64,000 nucleotides of DNA from CAJBVG01 sp943371235 (GCA_943371235.1 CALRTZ010000003.1:40380-104379); one strand, 5' to 3'. Positions 51,525-60,300 are shown, counted from the stretch's first letter. Notes: generated by a model from the letters alone, not told the origin. Numbers and translations: made by a program.

Positions 51525-52499
51525 TTATATAGATAATTCAATTTTATATTTTTCTATTTGTTTATACCATGTTAAATCATCTAACAAGATTGATTCATAT
51601 GGATTCTGTATAATGAATGGTGTGTAATGAGGTTTATTTATTTCAAGTCTATTTATTAGATACAACCAATATTCTTCTTTTTTTCGCTTTGCCACAGAAT
51701 ATTCATTTCTTGACCAAAAAAAATAGGGAGTGTTTCCTTCATAAGATTTTACTTCAATGTATCGATTTGGATACTTATCATCCTCATTATTATATGATGC
51801 AATATCATAGCCTTCATTTACAATATATTCTGCAACCCAGTCGATTATTTTTTGTTGATTTAACCTTTTAAATTCAAATTCGAGAACATATTTTTCAGCT
51901 TCTTCTCCATAAATCTGCTGTTGCTCCATTGATTTACGAAACTCTTCAATTCCTATCTTACGATGTTTAATTTCTGGCAAAACAGTTTTATCGAACAATT
52001 TTTTATACCGCATATTGATTATGAAGTTATTTAGTGCTGTTGTTGGATGCGTTTTTATTGCACCAAAATCAATTAATAATTGTTTGAAATTAGAGTTTTT
52101 TAACCCAAAGGCCTTATTGTTAATCTGAAGTGATTTGTAAATAATGTCATGTGATAGATACTCAGAACAAAAAATTTTGTGAAATTCGTCATCATCTTTT
52201 AGTGTCTTAAAAAGAAATTCTACAAATTTATCTGTCATTTGATTTATACTATTCAAAGATTCAATTATTTCGTTATTCAGAATAACAAATTTATTGTCTG
52301 TAATCAGTACTCCTGTATTAATTGCCAACTCAAGACAACCATCAAAAATACTTCTACCATCTATCACACGATTATAGAACATTTCATCAATGTCAGTTTT
52401 TGTGTAATAGTCTCCTTTGTTATCTTTTAATGTGTTAAGCAATTCAAAGTAGTAGTTTGGAGAACCCAAATTTCCATATCTTCTAAGTTCTTTTAGCAT
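51525..52499 (-). CDS. DUF3883-domain protein, predicted PD-(D/E)xK nuclease
   Basis: 324 residues. The first 190 have no recognised family and look helical. The C-terminal part matches the DUF3883/NOV C-terminal fold: GEEAEKYVLEFE at about 198-209, NEGYDIASYN with D232, RYIEVKSYEG with E249 and K251 (an ExK pair after an Asp, as in PD-(D/E)xK nucleases), then FWSRNEYSVA and EYWLYLI. In the island it would be the DNA-cutting partner of the helicase. It overlaps the helicase gene by 17 bases, so the two are translationally coupled. Confidence 0.75.
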   Translation of the reverse strand: MLKELRRYGNLGSPNYYFELLNTLKDNKGDYYTKTDIDEMFYNRVIDGRSIFDGCLELAINTGVLITDNKFVILNNEIIESLNSINQMTDKFVEFLFKTLKDDDEFHKIFCSEYLSHDIIYKSLQINNKAFGLKNSNFKQLLIDFGAIKTHPTTALNNFIINMRYKKLFDKTVLPEIKHRKIGIEEFRKSMEQQQIYGEEAEKYVLEFEFKRLNQQKIIDWVAEYIVNEGYDIASYNNEDDKYPNRYIEVKSYEGNTPYFFWSRNEYSVAKRKKEEYWLYLINRLEINKPHYTPFIIQNPYESILLDDLTWYKQIEKYKIELSI

Positions 52500-54462
52500 A
52501 ATTTGATATTAAATCACTTATAATGTCTGTTTCATCATTATTGTCGATTCTTCGAAAGAGTGGAATATCATCATTTATTATTTGTTCCATACGCTCTACT
52601 TTCATTTTAAGCCTATCATTTATTACTTCATCAACTGAATCTTTTGAAATAAAATAGAAATATTTAGTCAATTGATTTTCTTCTAGTCCAACTCGATGAA
52701 TTCGATCTTTTGATTGTATAAAATTTGAGCAGTTATAGTCCCTTTCTAAATAAATTGCATTGTGGCAACCTTTATGTAGAGAGATTGACTCAGCAACTGA
52801 AAATGGATTTGCAATTATGACATTAAAATCTTGATTTGAAGGGTCATTAAATGCTTTTATTGTTTCTTCTCGTTCGAATTGAGGTATCTCTCCAATTAAA
52901 AGTTTTGATTTTATATTATTTTGGATTAAATAATTTGACAAATCTTTTGCATTCTGTATAAAAATTGTCCAAATAATTACCTTTTCATTACCTCGAAGTA
53001 ATTCATCTAAAAGCAAAGTTAATATGCCCTTAAATTTGGCGGGGATTTCGACATTTTGATAATTAATAATTTTATTAAAGAACTCAGAATCATTAACAAA
53101 TTCTTCAGTGTCTATTGTAAAAATTGCATTCGGGTCAAATTCACCAGTTAACTCATTATTTTCCAAAGAGTCTTTTAATGTTTTTGATAACAGAGTTGGG
53201 TTCGTTGATGCTTGCCTTAATCGTATAAGTTTTGCTCTATTTAAAACATCTTTTACTGTTGCAGAATTATTATCCTTGAAGTGTGTTAGATATTGAGATT
53301 CAATAAAATCATATATTTCTCTTTGATGTAAATCCATTTCTATTGAAATGTACTTCTCTTCCACGGGCGGAAGGTTTAAATCGTTTTTTTTAATTCTAAT
53401 AAAATATGGTGCAATATTCTCCTTTAACTCTTGTACTCGATGAGATTCTGGAGAGCTATTGTATGTCATATCTTCCAAATTATGGTAATGAAACTTTAAA
53501 ATATCTTTGAATTTGAAAGGATAGATGAATTTATATAAATTAAAAATGTCTTGGTAACCATTGGGGACTGGCGTACCTGTTAAAATTACTCTTGATACAG
53601 CTTCTTTTGATATTTCAGTAACACTCTTTCCCCAAATACCTTCTGGGTTCTTAATCCTATGAGCTTCATCAACTATAACCATCGTTTTATTTCGTTTCAA
53701 AAAATCAATGATGTCATTTTGATAACGATCTACACCTCCGTGAAATATTAAAGTTAACTCATTTGAATTAGGTGAATAAAGATGCTCTAATTTTTGTTTA
53801 ACTGAAATTTCATTATCTCCAGACATTCTAAATGAATTTGGGAGATGCCCAAAACATTCTAAATATTCATTTTCCCAAGGAGCAAATGAAGATAATGGAC
53901 CAATAACAATAAGTTTATTTACATGACGAGGGTTGTTTTTCGATAAACTTTTCAAATATGCATATGCACCATAGACAATAGAGGTTTTACCAGCACCTGG
54001 AACTGCAAAATTACATGAGTTTTGTGCAAATGCCATATGAAAAGATGACAGCAATTGTAATGGATAAAGTGGTCTCTTTAATGTGTTTTTTAAGATTCTC
54101 TGAAACTCATCAAATTGATCTATTAAAGATTGGTTTTCATTAAATTCGTTATTACGAATGGCTCTGGCATTTTCACTAAATATTTCAAAGCTCTCTTCTT
54201 CTTTAATAAATGCATTTAATTCTTTTTGTGTGTTATCTGCAATTTGATAAGTGTGCCCAAATTTATTTAGTAAACTTTGTATTTCTTGAAGTATTTTAAT
54301 TTTTTTCTCTTCTCGAAAAGTGATAATTAAATCAGAGTTATTAGTTGAATAACTCAATCTTTTAAGTGACACTAAAAGTCTATTGTTTTGCAGTAATTCA
54401 TTTATATCTCCCGATATTACAAATAATTTATTTTCAATATTAGTATCAATAGAGTAGTTCAT
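52483..54462 (-). CDS. SNF2-family DEAH helicase/translocase
   Basis: 659 residues. About 150 N-terminal residues are unassigned. The SF2 ATPase follows, with Walker A VPGAGKTS (154-161), DEAH at 265-268 (MVIVDEAHRIKN), LTGTP at 294-298 and, near the C-terminus, SKDRIHRVGLEEN (motif VI). The SNF2 character is seen in the arrangement ILTGTPVPNGYQDIFNLYKFI and the YLERDYNCSNFIQSKDRIHR ending. Such motors drive DNA translocation in several restriction systems. It starts one base inside the stop of the ParB-like gene (TAATG). Confidence 0.9.
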   Translation of the reverse strand: MNYSIDTNIENKLFVISGDINELLQNNRLLVSLKRLSYSTNNSDLIITFREEKKIKILQEIQSLLNKFGHTYQIADNTQKELNAFIKEEESFEIFSENARAIRNNEFNENQSLIDQFDEFQRILKNTLKRPLYPLQLLSSFHMAFAQNSCNFAVPGAGKTSIVYGAYAYLKSLSKNNPRHVNKLIVIGPLSSFAPWENEYLECFGHLPNSFRMSGDNEISVKQKLEHLYSPNSNELTLIFHGGVDRYQNDIIDFLKRNKTMVIVDEAHRIKNPEGIWGKSVTEISKEAVSRVILTGTPVPNGYQDIFNLYKFIYPFKFKDILKFHYHNLEDMTYNSSPESHRVQELKENIAPYFIRIKKNDLNLPPVEEKYISIEMDLHQREIYDFIESQYLTHFKDNNSATVKDVLNRAKLIRLRQASTNPTLLSKTLKDSLENNELTGEFDPNAIFTIDTEEFVNDSEFFNKIINYQNVEIPAKFKGILTLLLDELLRGNEKVIIWTIFIQNAKDLSNYLIQNNIKSKLLIGEIPQFEREETIKAFNDPSNQDFNVIIANPFSVAESISLHKGCHNAIYLERDYNCSNFIQSKDRIHRVGLEENQLTKYFYFISKDSVDEVINDRLKMKVERMEQIINDDIPLFRRIDNNDETDIISDLISNYAKRT

Positions 54463-55880
54463 TATAATTTTTTGCTGATTTGATAGCCAATTTGTTGAAT
54501 TCGTTTAGTCTTTTCTTGGACTTCTTCAACTTCACCTGTTGGTATTTTATTCACTTCAATGCTTTCCAATAATTCAATAATATGTGTTAGAAGTCTTGAC
54601 GGGGATTTCTTTTGAAGAGAATTAAAAATTTTATCCCCTAACTCTTGTACCATTTTTTGTACTTCGGGTTTAGCAAATGCTTTATGTCCTGTCTTTATTG
54701 CTTCAAAAGTTTGAGATGCTCTTTTTATTAATTTTTCAGGTTCATCAGCAGCTCTATTATATCCAACTAAATATTTGTGTTCACTAAGGTTCTCCAAAAA
54801 AGAACTTGTATCTTTTTCAAATTTTGAACTTTCAAAAAACAATTCATCCCTATTATTAAGATGAGCTTCAAGATTATTGGAATTAAAATCTATTTCTGGT
54901 TCTTTTGGAAGATTTTTTATTATTTCATTGTGTTTACTGGAAAAACTATTCCAAATATCTTTATCCCCAAAAAAATGTTTTTCACTATTGCCTTCCGCCA
55001 AATTCCTGAATTCTTTACCATCATATTCATTCCTTATCCTTAAATAATCAAAAGCTATTATTTTCAAGTCATCAACATCACTATCTGTGTAACCATCAAA
55101 TGCTTTTTTACTTGATTCACCATAAAATGCATTTAACCATTTACTTAATGACAAAAACTGATCTTCCCTGCTATCTAATTGAGTATAAATACCATCATAT
55201 TCAAGATATTCAAGATAATCATCCATGACCGCCATAGTATCAAGATATTTTTGAATTTCGCCTTCAGTCTCACCCATCCAATCTGAAATGCTTTTTATAG
55301 CCTCAGCATTAGAAATTTTTGGAGTAAGTTTGTCGAATATTTGTTTTGCCTTCAAATACTTTTCAATTGGATTATAACCTAACTTTTCATCTTCACCCAT
55401 TTGATAGGTGGTTTCTAATCTTTCTATTTCTATAGGGTTTTCCTCCAGTGTGACAGGCAAAACAATGGCTTTAAAATAGCCTGTTCTATCTATAGTATTT
55501 AGTAGCATGGCTCTTCTGTTTCCATCAATTATTACCCCGTCTTTAGTAATAATTCCAACTTTTTGCTGACCAAAATCTTTAATACTTTGTAAAGTTTTTT
55601 TATTACGATCAATTTTTGAGTCCATAAGGAGTTTCTCAATTAAGTTTCGTCCACTTTCTGTCTCTACATCTATTGCTTGATTTTGCTTTTCTAACGATTT
55701 TGTTCTACTAAGTATTCTTCCATTATACTTATTGTAAATTAGATAAGACAAAGGAATATTATATACTTTTTCTGTTTTGAGTTGCTTTTCCCACATAATT
55801 TCGTGATTTAACAAATCAGTTCGGTTTTTATCCCTTTCTATTATTTCCTGAATTTTTTGTATTCTGACTTCTTTATTCAT
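54462..55880 (-). CDS. ParB-like (ParB/Srx fold) DGNRR protein
   Basis: 472 residues. Around 108-125 the sequence GIITKDGVIIDGNRRAMLLN is the ParB/sulfiredoxin-fold signature, with DGNRR (119-123) in place of the GxRR of ParB. A segment before it (YNIPLSYLIYNKYNGRI) would be the first strand pair. The rest is mostly helical with many charged residues, and no helix-turn-helix is obvious. Related ParB-fold domains in DndB and SspE sense or hydrolyse nucleotides in DNA-modification defence. It is encoded between the methyltransferase (4-base ATGA overlap) and the helicase (1-base overlap). Confidence 0.78.
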   Translation of the reverse strand: MNKEVRIQKIQEIIERDKNRTDLLNHEIMWEKQLKTEKVYNIPLSYLIYNKYNGRILSRTKSLEKQNQAIDVETESGRNLIEKLLMDSKIDRNKKTLQSIKDFGQQKVGIITKDGVIIDGNRRAMLLNTIDRTGYFKAIVLPVTLEENPIEIERLETTYQMGEDEKLGYNPIEKYLKAKQIFDKLTPKISNAEAIKSISDWMGETEGEIQKYLDTMAVMDDYLEYLEYDGIYTQLDSREDQFLSLSKWLNAFYGESSKKAFDGYTDSDVDDLKIIAFDYLRIRNEYDGKEFRNLAEGNSEKHFFGDKDIWNSFSSKHNEIIKNLPKEPEIDFNSNNLEAHLNNRDELFFESSKFEKDTSSFLENLSEHKYLVGYNRAADEPEKLIKRASQTFEAIKTGHKAFAKPEVQKMVQELGDKIFNSLQKKSPSRLLTHIIELLESIEVNKIPTGEVEEVQEKTKRIQQIGYQISKKL

Positions 55881-57595
55881 AATTTTTTTGTGTTTGCTAT
55901 CGTTGAAATTTTATTTATAGCATATAATGCGAAAAACTGTTTCACTGGCACTTTTTCTTTGTATTTAAAAACCTTTAACTTCTTTTGTTCTATGTTAACT
56001 TTATCAATATCTAGTTCGTTAATCAATTTTTGGACTATTACAACCAACTCTGACGGCTCTAAATGTTTACCATTTGATATTTGAAGCTCATAAAGTTTTT
56101 GTAATTCATTAGCATTTGCAATTTTGTCTGTAAAGCCATTATTAATAACCTTCAAAAATTCTTTACCCCCTTTATGACCCTTTATAATTGCTTCAAGACT
56201 TTCATAAAACTTGTTATTAATTTTTTGTATTGGGAAACCTTTTCCTGTACCATATTGAATAGAAGTATACCATTTTCCTTCTGAACTTTTCGGATTTTTC
56301 TCAATATCATAATTAGATAAGGTGACTGTTAGATTTCCTTCCTTTGTTACGTGTCTTCTAAATCTTGCACCTTTATTTTTTATTGGAGGTTTAACAAATA
56401 ATTTTGTAGAAAAAGTGTTAAGATTTAAATTCCCATCATTAAATCCTTTCTCTTCTATAACAATAGTTTTAGGTTCAACTTTTTTAAATTCTTTTAGTAC
56501 AACTCTGGCTAATGCTCTACTTACATTGCAACAAACAGCATTTCCTACCAAACGCCATTTATTATTTTCAGTACCTAAAAATTGATAGTTAATTGGGAAG
56601 CCCATAATAATCGCGGCTTCTCTTACAGTTGGTAGCCTATATTCGCCATCCCCTATTCTTTTAATTTCAGTTTTATAAATTATAGATTCTCTTGAGTTAG
56701 CTATTTTTGTAGCTGTAATAGTTCTACTTGGGTTGTTTTCATTTTCTGGAAACGCCATTTTACCCATAAAAGGGTGGTCTATTTTCCAATATTTTGAAAA
56801 TTTCCATTCAACAGCATATATTCCTGTATCATAAAAATGATCTGTTAATTTATTTAATGGTATCTTAATTAAATATTGAGGGTCTTTAATTATTATTTTT
56901 GATTCTTTCACAAATGGGTGTGGGAAATTTTTTTTCATTTCACCAATTGACAAATATTTCATTTTACCATTTAATCCTTTAGACGAATTACTAATCTCTG
57001 GCAAAACGAGTTTTTCTTTACTCATAATTTCACCCGAAATTAACCGTTTCCTAGCTTGAAATGACCCGTAATCAGCAGAATTTATTATTGCTGAATTTTC
57101 ACTTAGATTAATAGCGATTGTTGATGGATTTATATTCTTCTCAATTGCCCATTCTGTTAATTCTAAATCTTGAAAAGTATATGTTTGTTTTAAGTGCTTT
57201 CTTGAGTTTGCAACATTTTCCATAAACCATGCTTTAAGAATAGAATTTGGTTGATGTTTTTTAACCGCAACAATTCTTAAGAATGTTTCCGTCAACTCTA
57301 CCCCTAAAGATTTATCCGCATTTCCGGATTTATTAGAACTAGAAAAGCTAACACAGGGCGGACTACCTAAAATAATTTCTGTATTAGGAATGTTATCAAT
57401 TTCTTCAATTGAAGTTCTAAAATCTAAAATATCTTTTACCTCACATTTAAGATTAAAATTAAAATTGAATGTATCAACAGCTGGCTTCCAATGATCATAA
57501 CCACCTATTATTTCAAATCCCATTTGCATAAAACCCTCAGAAAATCCTCCTGCACCACAAAAAAAATCTATAACCTTTAGTGATTGTTTTTTCAT
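55877..57595 (-). CDS. DNA (cytosine-5-)-methyltransferase with long C-terminal extension
   Basis: 572 residues. All key C5-methyltransferase motifs are present: motif I DFFCGAGGFSEGF (10-22), motif IV GSPPCVSFSS with the catalytic C81, motif VI ENV at 126-128, motif VIII QARKR at 180-184, motif IX RTITATK (291-297) and motif X GNAV at 351-354. The target-recognition region between VIII and IX is only about 100 residues. Beyond motif X there are about 200 extra residues (FRRHVTKEGNLTVTLSNYDI and following) of no recognised family. It is the first gene of the four-gene operon. Confidence 0.92.
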   Translation of the reverse strand: MKKQSLKVIDFFCGAGGFSEGFMQMGFEIIGGYDHWKPAVDTFNFNFNLKCEVKDILDFRTSIEEIDNIPNTEIILGSPPCVSFSSSNKSGNADKSLGVELTETFLRIVAVKKHQPNSILKAWFMENVANSRKHLKQTYTFQDLELTEWAIEKNINPSTIAINLSENSAIINSADYGSFQARKRLISGEIMSKEKLVLPEISNSSKGLNGKMKYLSIGEMKKNFPHPFVKESKIIIKDPQYLIKIPLNKLTDHFYDTGIYAVEWKFSKYWKIDHPFMGKMAFPENENNPSRTITATKIANSRESIIYKTEIKRIGDGEYRLPTVREAAIIMGFPINYQFLGTENNKWRLVGNAVCCNVSRALARVVLKEFKKVEPKTIVIEEKGFNDGNLNLNTFSTKLFVKPPIKNKGARFRRHVTKEGNLTVTLSNYDIEKNPKSSEGKWYTSIQYGTGKGFPIQKINNKFYESLEAIIKGHKGGKEFLKVINNGFTDKIANANELQKLYELQISNGKHLEPSELVVIVQKLINELDIDKVNIEQKKLKVFKYKEKVPVKQFFALYAINKISTIANTKKL

Positions 57596-57765
57596 AATTA
57601 AATATTAACCGATTTATATAATTTATAAGAATAAAGTAAATTTTTACATTCAACTTTTAGTGAATGTTTAAATATAAAAAATGTTATTAACAATAATATA
57701 CATAGTTATCTATGATTCCTATCCCCCATTCAAAGTAATTGTATATTTTATTTATATGTGTCCTC
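57596..57765. promoter_or_regulatory. Upstream region of the methyltransferase operon with two inverted repeats
   Basis: This AT-rich spacer separates the operon from the HIT gene. It holds ACATTCA-N8-TGAATGT (57647-57668) and CATAG-TTAT-CTATG (57702-57715). Either could be an operator, as is common in front of restriction-modification genes, or part of a terminator for the HIT gene. No exact TAnnTTTG was found on the minus strand. Confidence 0.35.
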
Positions 57766-58131
57766 CTAATACTCCCCCTTCCCCTTCACACAATGCCTCA
57801 CACCACCTCTTGGGTTCTCCATGTCGCCTTTGTAACGCGGTATTACATGGCAATGGAAGTGAAACACCGTTTGGCCTGCGTATTCACCGCAATTCATTCC
57901 AATGTTATAACCATCAGGCTTGTATTCAATTTCTATTAGCTCTTTCGCTTTTTCGATTGCTTTTGGTAAAGCTAATTTCTGAGCTTCGGTTAACTCAAAA
58001 TAATCTTTAGAAACAGTATTACTTATTATTAATAAATGCCCGGGCGAAACTGGGAAGCCATCTTTGATGATGAAAAAATATTCATCCTTGTAAATAATTT
58101 TTTCAACAGGTATTTCTAAAAAGTCTTTCAT
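57766..58131 (-). CDS. HIT-family nucleotide hydrolase/transferase
   Basis: 121 residues. The histidine triad HFHCHVIPR (H91, H93, H95) and the conserved GYNIGMNCGEYAGQTV upstream are those of HIT proteins, which hydrolyse or transfer nucleotidyl groups from dinucleotide or nucleotide-conjugate substrates. A typical opening, EYFFIIKDGFPVSPGHLLII, is also seen. Its ATG directly follows the TAA of the HNH gene with no spacer, so the two are one translational unit. The pair lies upstream of the methyltransferase operon on the same strand. Confidence 0.92.
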   Translation of the reverse strand: MKDFLEIPVEKIIYKDEYFFIIKDGFPVSPGHLLIISNTVSKDYFELTEAQKLALPKAIEKAKELIEIEYKPDGYNIGMNCGEYAGQTVFHFHCHVIPRYKGDMENPRGGVRHCVKGKGEY

Positions 58132-59160
58132 TTAAAATGTTCCTAATAATTCAAATTGAGGTTTCCAAGGTTGAATAGCTAAAGATACTGCTAAATTATA
58201 TTGTCGCTGTAAAAAATTATGCCTTAGCTTTGGAGTAATACCTGTTTGGTTAATAATGGTTTCGGCCAATGGATGTTTGCTTTGTATGTAATACTCATTA
58301 CGTGTATAAAGCCGTTCTAAAAAACGCACCTCAGGTATTTTTGCCGATTTATCAATATTCACTTTTTTATCGGCCAACACTAAATTCCACACTCCATTAA
58401 TATTTGCACCTTCGTAGGCATGTGCTCTTTTATTTATGTGCGGAAAGAAATGATCTACTGAACAAACCTCAGCATCTTTCCTATTTATAGATATCTCTTT
58501 AAATGAATAAAAACATTTTCCTTTTTGATAACCATTTAATGCATCTCTAACAGAAGTAATATCCTTCCGACGCATTTCTTTGTGTTCAACAAAAAACAAA
58601 GATTTGTCTTCGTCATATTGAACCTCTAATAAATTTGGGTTGATATTTAAATTCCAAGCAGTTTCTACCAAGCTCCATCGTGCATCCACTTCTTGGTCTA
58701 AATTTCTATATTGATACAACTCCTTTATCTTAAGTAAATCATCGGTAATTACGATTTCATTTTTACCTCGACTATAGTTTTTATCGTAAAATTTATTTGG
58801 AATAGTATTCCCATTTACATTTTGAAAAGCATCTACAACATTCACAAATCCGTACTTCTCTGTTAATTTGTATAATTCGCCTTGTTCTATATTCCCAGCC
58901 ACATACTCTCTACATGAAGCTAAGAATTTACTCGATTTAGAACTGCCTTGTTTATCTGAAATTTTAATATGATCTATAACAGCATTCGCAAAAGGTATCG
59001 CTAGCTCTTTTATTGAAATCGATGTTTTTTCTTTATCGATTAATTGCAGTAATGCTTTGGCAAAGGCAAACTTGTATGTTGCCGAATTCTTGCCAAATAA
59101 AATTAACGCTCTCCATTGCGATTCAATAGATGGATCATTTATTTGGAAATGTATATTCAT
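58132..59160 (-). CDS. HNH endonuclease domain protein paired with HIT
   Basis: 342 residues from ATG 59160 (MNIHFQINDPSIESQW). The frame allows 13 more codons, but an AGGA lies just upstream of this ATG. The N-terminal 200 residues are unassigned and include WRALILFGKNSATYKFAFAKALL. The nuclease part reads GKCFYSFKEI, then VCSVDHFFPH with D236-H237, NGVWNLVLADKKVNIDK with N259 and N268, and LERLYTRNEYY. That is an HNH/ENDO VII-like His-metal finger with C216/C233 as possible structural zinc ligands. It is the first gene on the right side of the island. Confidence 0.8.
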   Translation of the reverse strand: MNIHFQINDPSIESQWRALILFGKNSATYKFAFAKALLQLIDKEKTSISIKELAIPFANAVIDHIKISDKQGSSKSSKFLASCREYVAGNIEQGELYKLTEKYGFVNVVDAFQNVNGNTIPNKFYDKNYSRGKNEIVITDDLLKIKELYQYRNLDQEVDARWSLVETAWNLNINPNLLEVQYDEDKSLFFVEHKEMRRKDITSVRDALNGYQKGKCFYSFKEISINRKDAEVCSVDHFFPHINKRAHAYEGANINGVWNLVLADKKVNIDKSAKIPEVRFLERLYTRNEYYIQSKHPLAETIINQTGITPKLRHNFLQRQYNLAVSLAIQPWKPQFELLGTF

Positions 59161-59355
59161 TATTCCTAAAGAGAGATGATTAGGAATTGAATATAACAAT
59201 AAAGAATAAATTATTCTAAATAGGTCAATAAAATTATGATGCCGGTCCTACGGAGCTATATGCGAAATGTCGAAGGGTCGAATTGTCGAATTGTCGAAAA
59301 GCCAAGCTTCTGCTATTTTGCAATCCTTGCCTTACTAGTCACTAGTCACCAGTCA
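59161..59355. repeat. Right edge of accessory island with GTCGAA and CACTAGT words
   Basis: After an AT-rich upstream region for the HNH gene come four GTCGAATT words (59267-59300) and the ACTAGTCACTAGTCACCAGTCACTA run (about 59333-59358), which touches the stop of the peroxiredoxin-like gene. No attachment-site duplication with the left edge was recognised. Confidence 0.6.
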
Positions 59356-60300
59356 CTATCTGCTTCTCGCAAGCTCAATATAGTCCGGCCTATCTGCCAA
59401 AGAAGTGTGTTTAAAGGTATGAATAACCATGCCTTTGTGGATAACGAAGATGCCTGGCATTTGGAATGCGTCGCCGGCAAATGAGCGTGGTGGATCTAAT
59501 TTAGAAATGGTGCGAATAATGCCTCTTACCAACACGTTGAAACCAAACAATTGTTGTAAGCTTCCGCGGCTTAAACCAAAGGCTTTGTATATTTTTTTAT
59601 CGGGGTCGGCAATGCGTGGTAAGTCCGATAAACCATAGGCTTGTGTTATTTCTTCGGCCTTGGCATCGTCTACTAAATGCACTAAAATAATGTTGGTTCC
59701 TTCTTTTTCTATTTGCGCTCTTTTGTTGTGAATTTCTGTGAGCATTTCTCTGCAAAATGGACAACCAAAGTGGCGTAAAAAAACCAACATCGTTGGCGAT
59801 GCATCTGTATGTTCTTGCAAGGATGTTCCTTGATTAGTATAAATACTTCCCAATGATTTTAGCTTACGCGGATTCATGTCATACGCCTCCAACTCCCTAG
59901 TACTTTGGTAGTGTTCGAAGGTTTGGTATAATATTAATCCGAATGGTAATAACCATACCATATCATTCGCCAATACCATGTTTATTAAATGCTGCGGCAT
60001 TAACTCAGCATACATGTAATATACATAACCTGCACTCACCGTAAACTTCACCATAAATCCAATAAATATGATGAGCCAATGTTTAAATGGTTTTCTGCTC
60101 GCTATAACGTAGGCCACCCCAAAAATAATCTCCAACAAACCAATGGCTTTAGATATCCAAAAGTCGTGGGCAAAATGCATGTGCAATTGCTCTAAAAAAT
60201 AATTAGGGTACAAAAATGCAATACTCCCCCACACTATGTTGTAGAGTCCGGCTGCTAGTAGGATGTATTGCATCCAAGGACGGGGCGTAATAAGTCTCAT
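59356..60300 (-). CDS. Membrane-anchored AhpC/TSA-like (peroxiredoxin-like) protein
   Basis: 314 residues. Four membrane helices fill the N-terminal half (about 10-30, 50-67, 73-95, 108-126). A thioredoxin-fold domain follows from about 165, with LRHFGCPFCREML (C180, C183), PRIADPDKKIYKAFGLSRGSL and a late MPGIFVIHKGMVIHTF. The C-terminal part matches the AhpC/TSA-like selenoprotein-L/PRXL2 group. The role is probably a thiol-dependent reductase, but substrate and direction are unknown. It is flanked on both sides by repeat arrays. Confidence 0.8.
   Translation of the reverse strand: MRLITPRPWMQYILLAAGLYNIVWGSIAFLYPNYFLEQLHMHFAHDFWISKAIGLLEIIFGVAYVIASRKPFKHWLIIFIGFMVKFTVSAGYVYYMYAELMPQHLINMVLANDMVWLLPFGLILYQTFEHYQSTRELEAYDMNPRKLKSLGSIYTNQGTSLQEHTDASPTMLVFLRHFGCPFCREMLTEIHNKRAQIEKEGTNIILVHLVDDAKAEEITQAYGLSDLPRIADPDKKIYKAFGLSRGSLQQLFGFNVLVRGIIRTISKLDPPRSFAGDAFQMPGIFVIHKGMVIHTFKHTSLADRPDYIELARSR

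Noticed and set aside
51525..57595. DISARM, BREX or Dnd/Ssp system
   Set aside because: A C5 methyltransferase and SNF2 motor fit parts of DISARM, but no DrmA helicase, DUF1998 protein or phospholipase D gene is present. No PglZ or BREX ATPase is present, and no phosphorothioation genes.
50578..59355. Prophage or integrative element with attachment sites
   Set aside because: No integrase, phage structural genes, tRNA or matching direct repeats at the edges were found. The island is bounded only by common word repeats.
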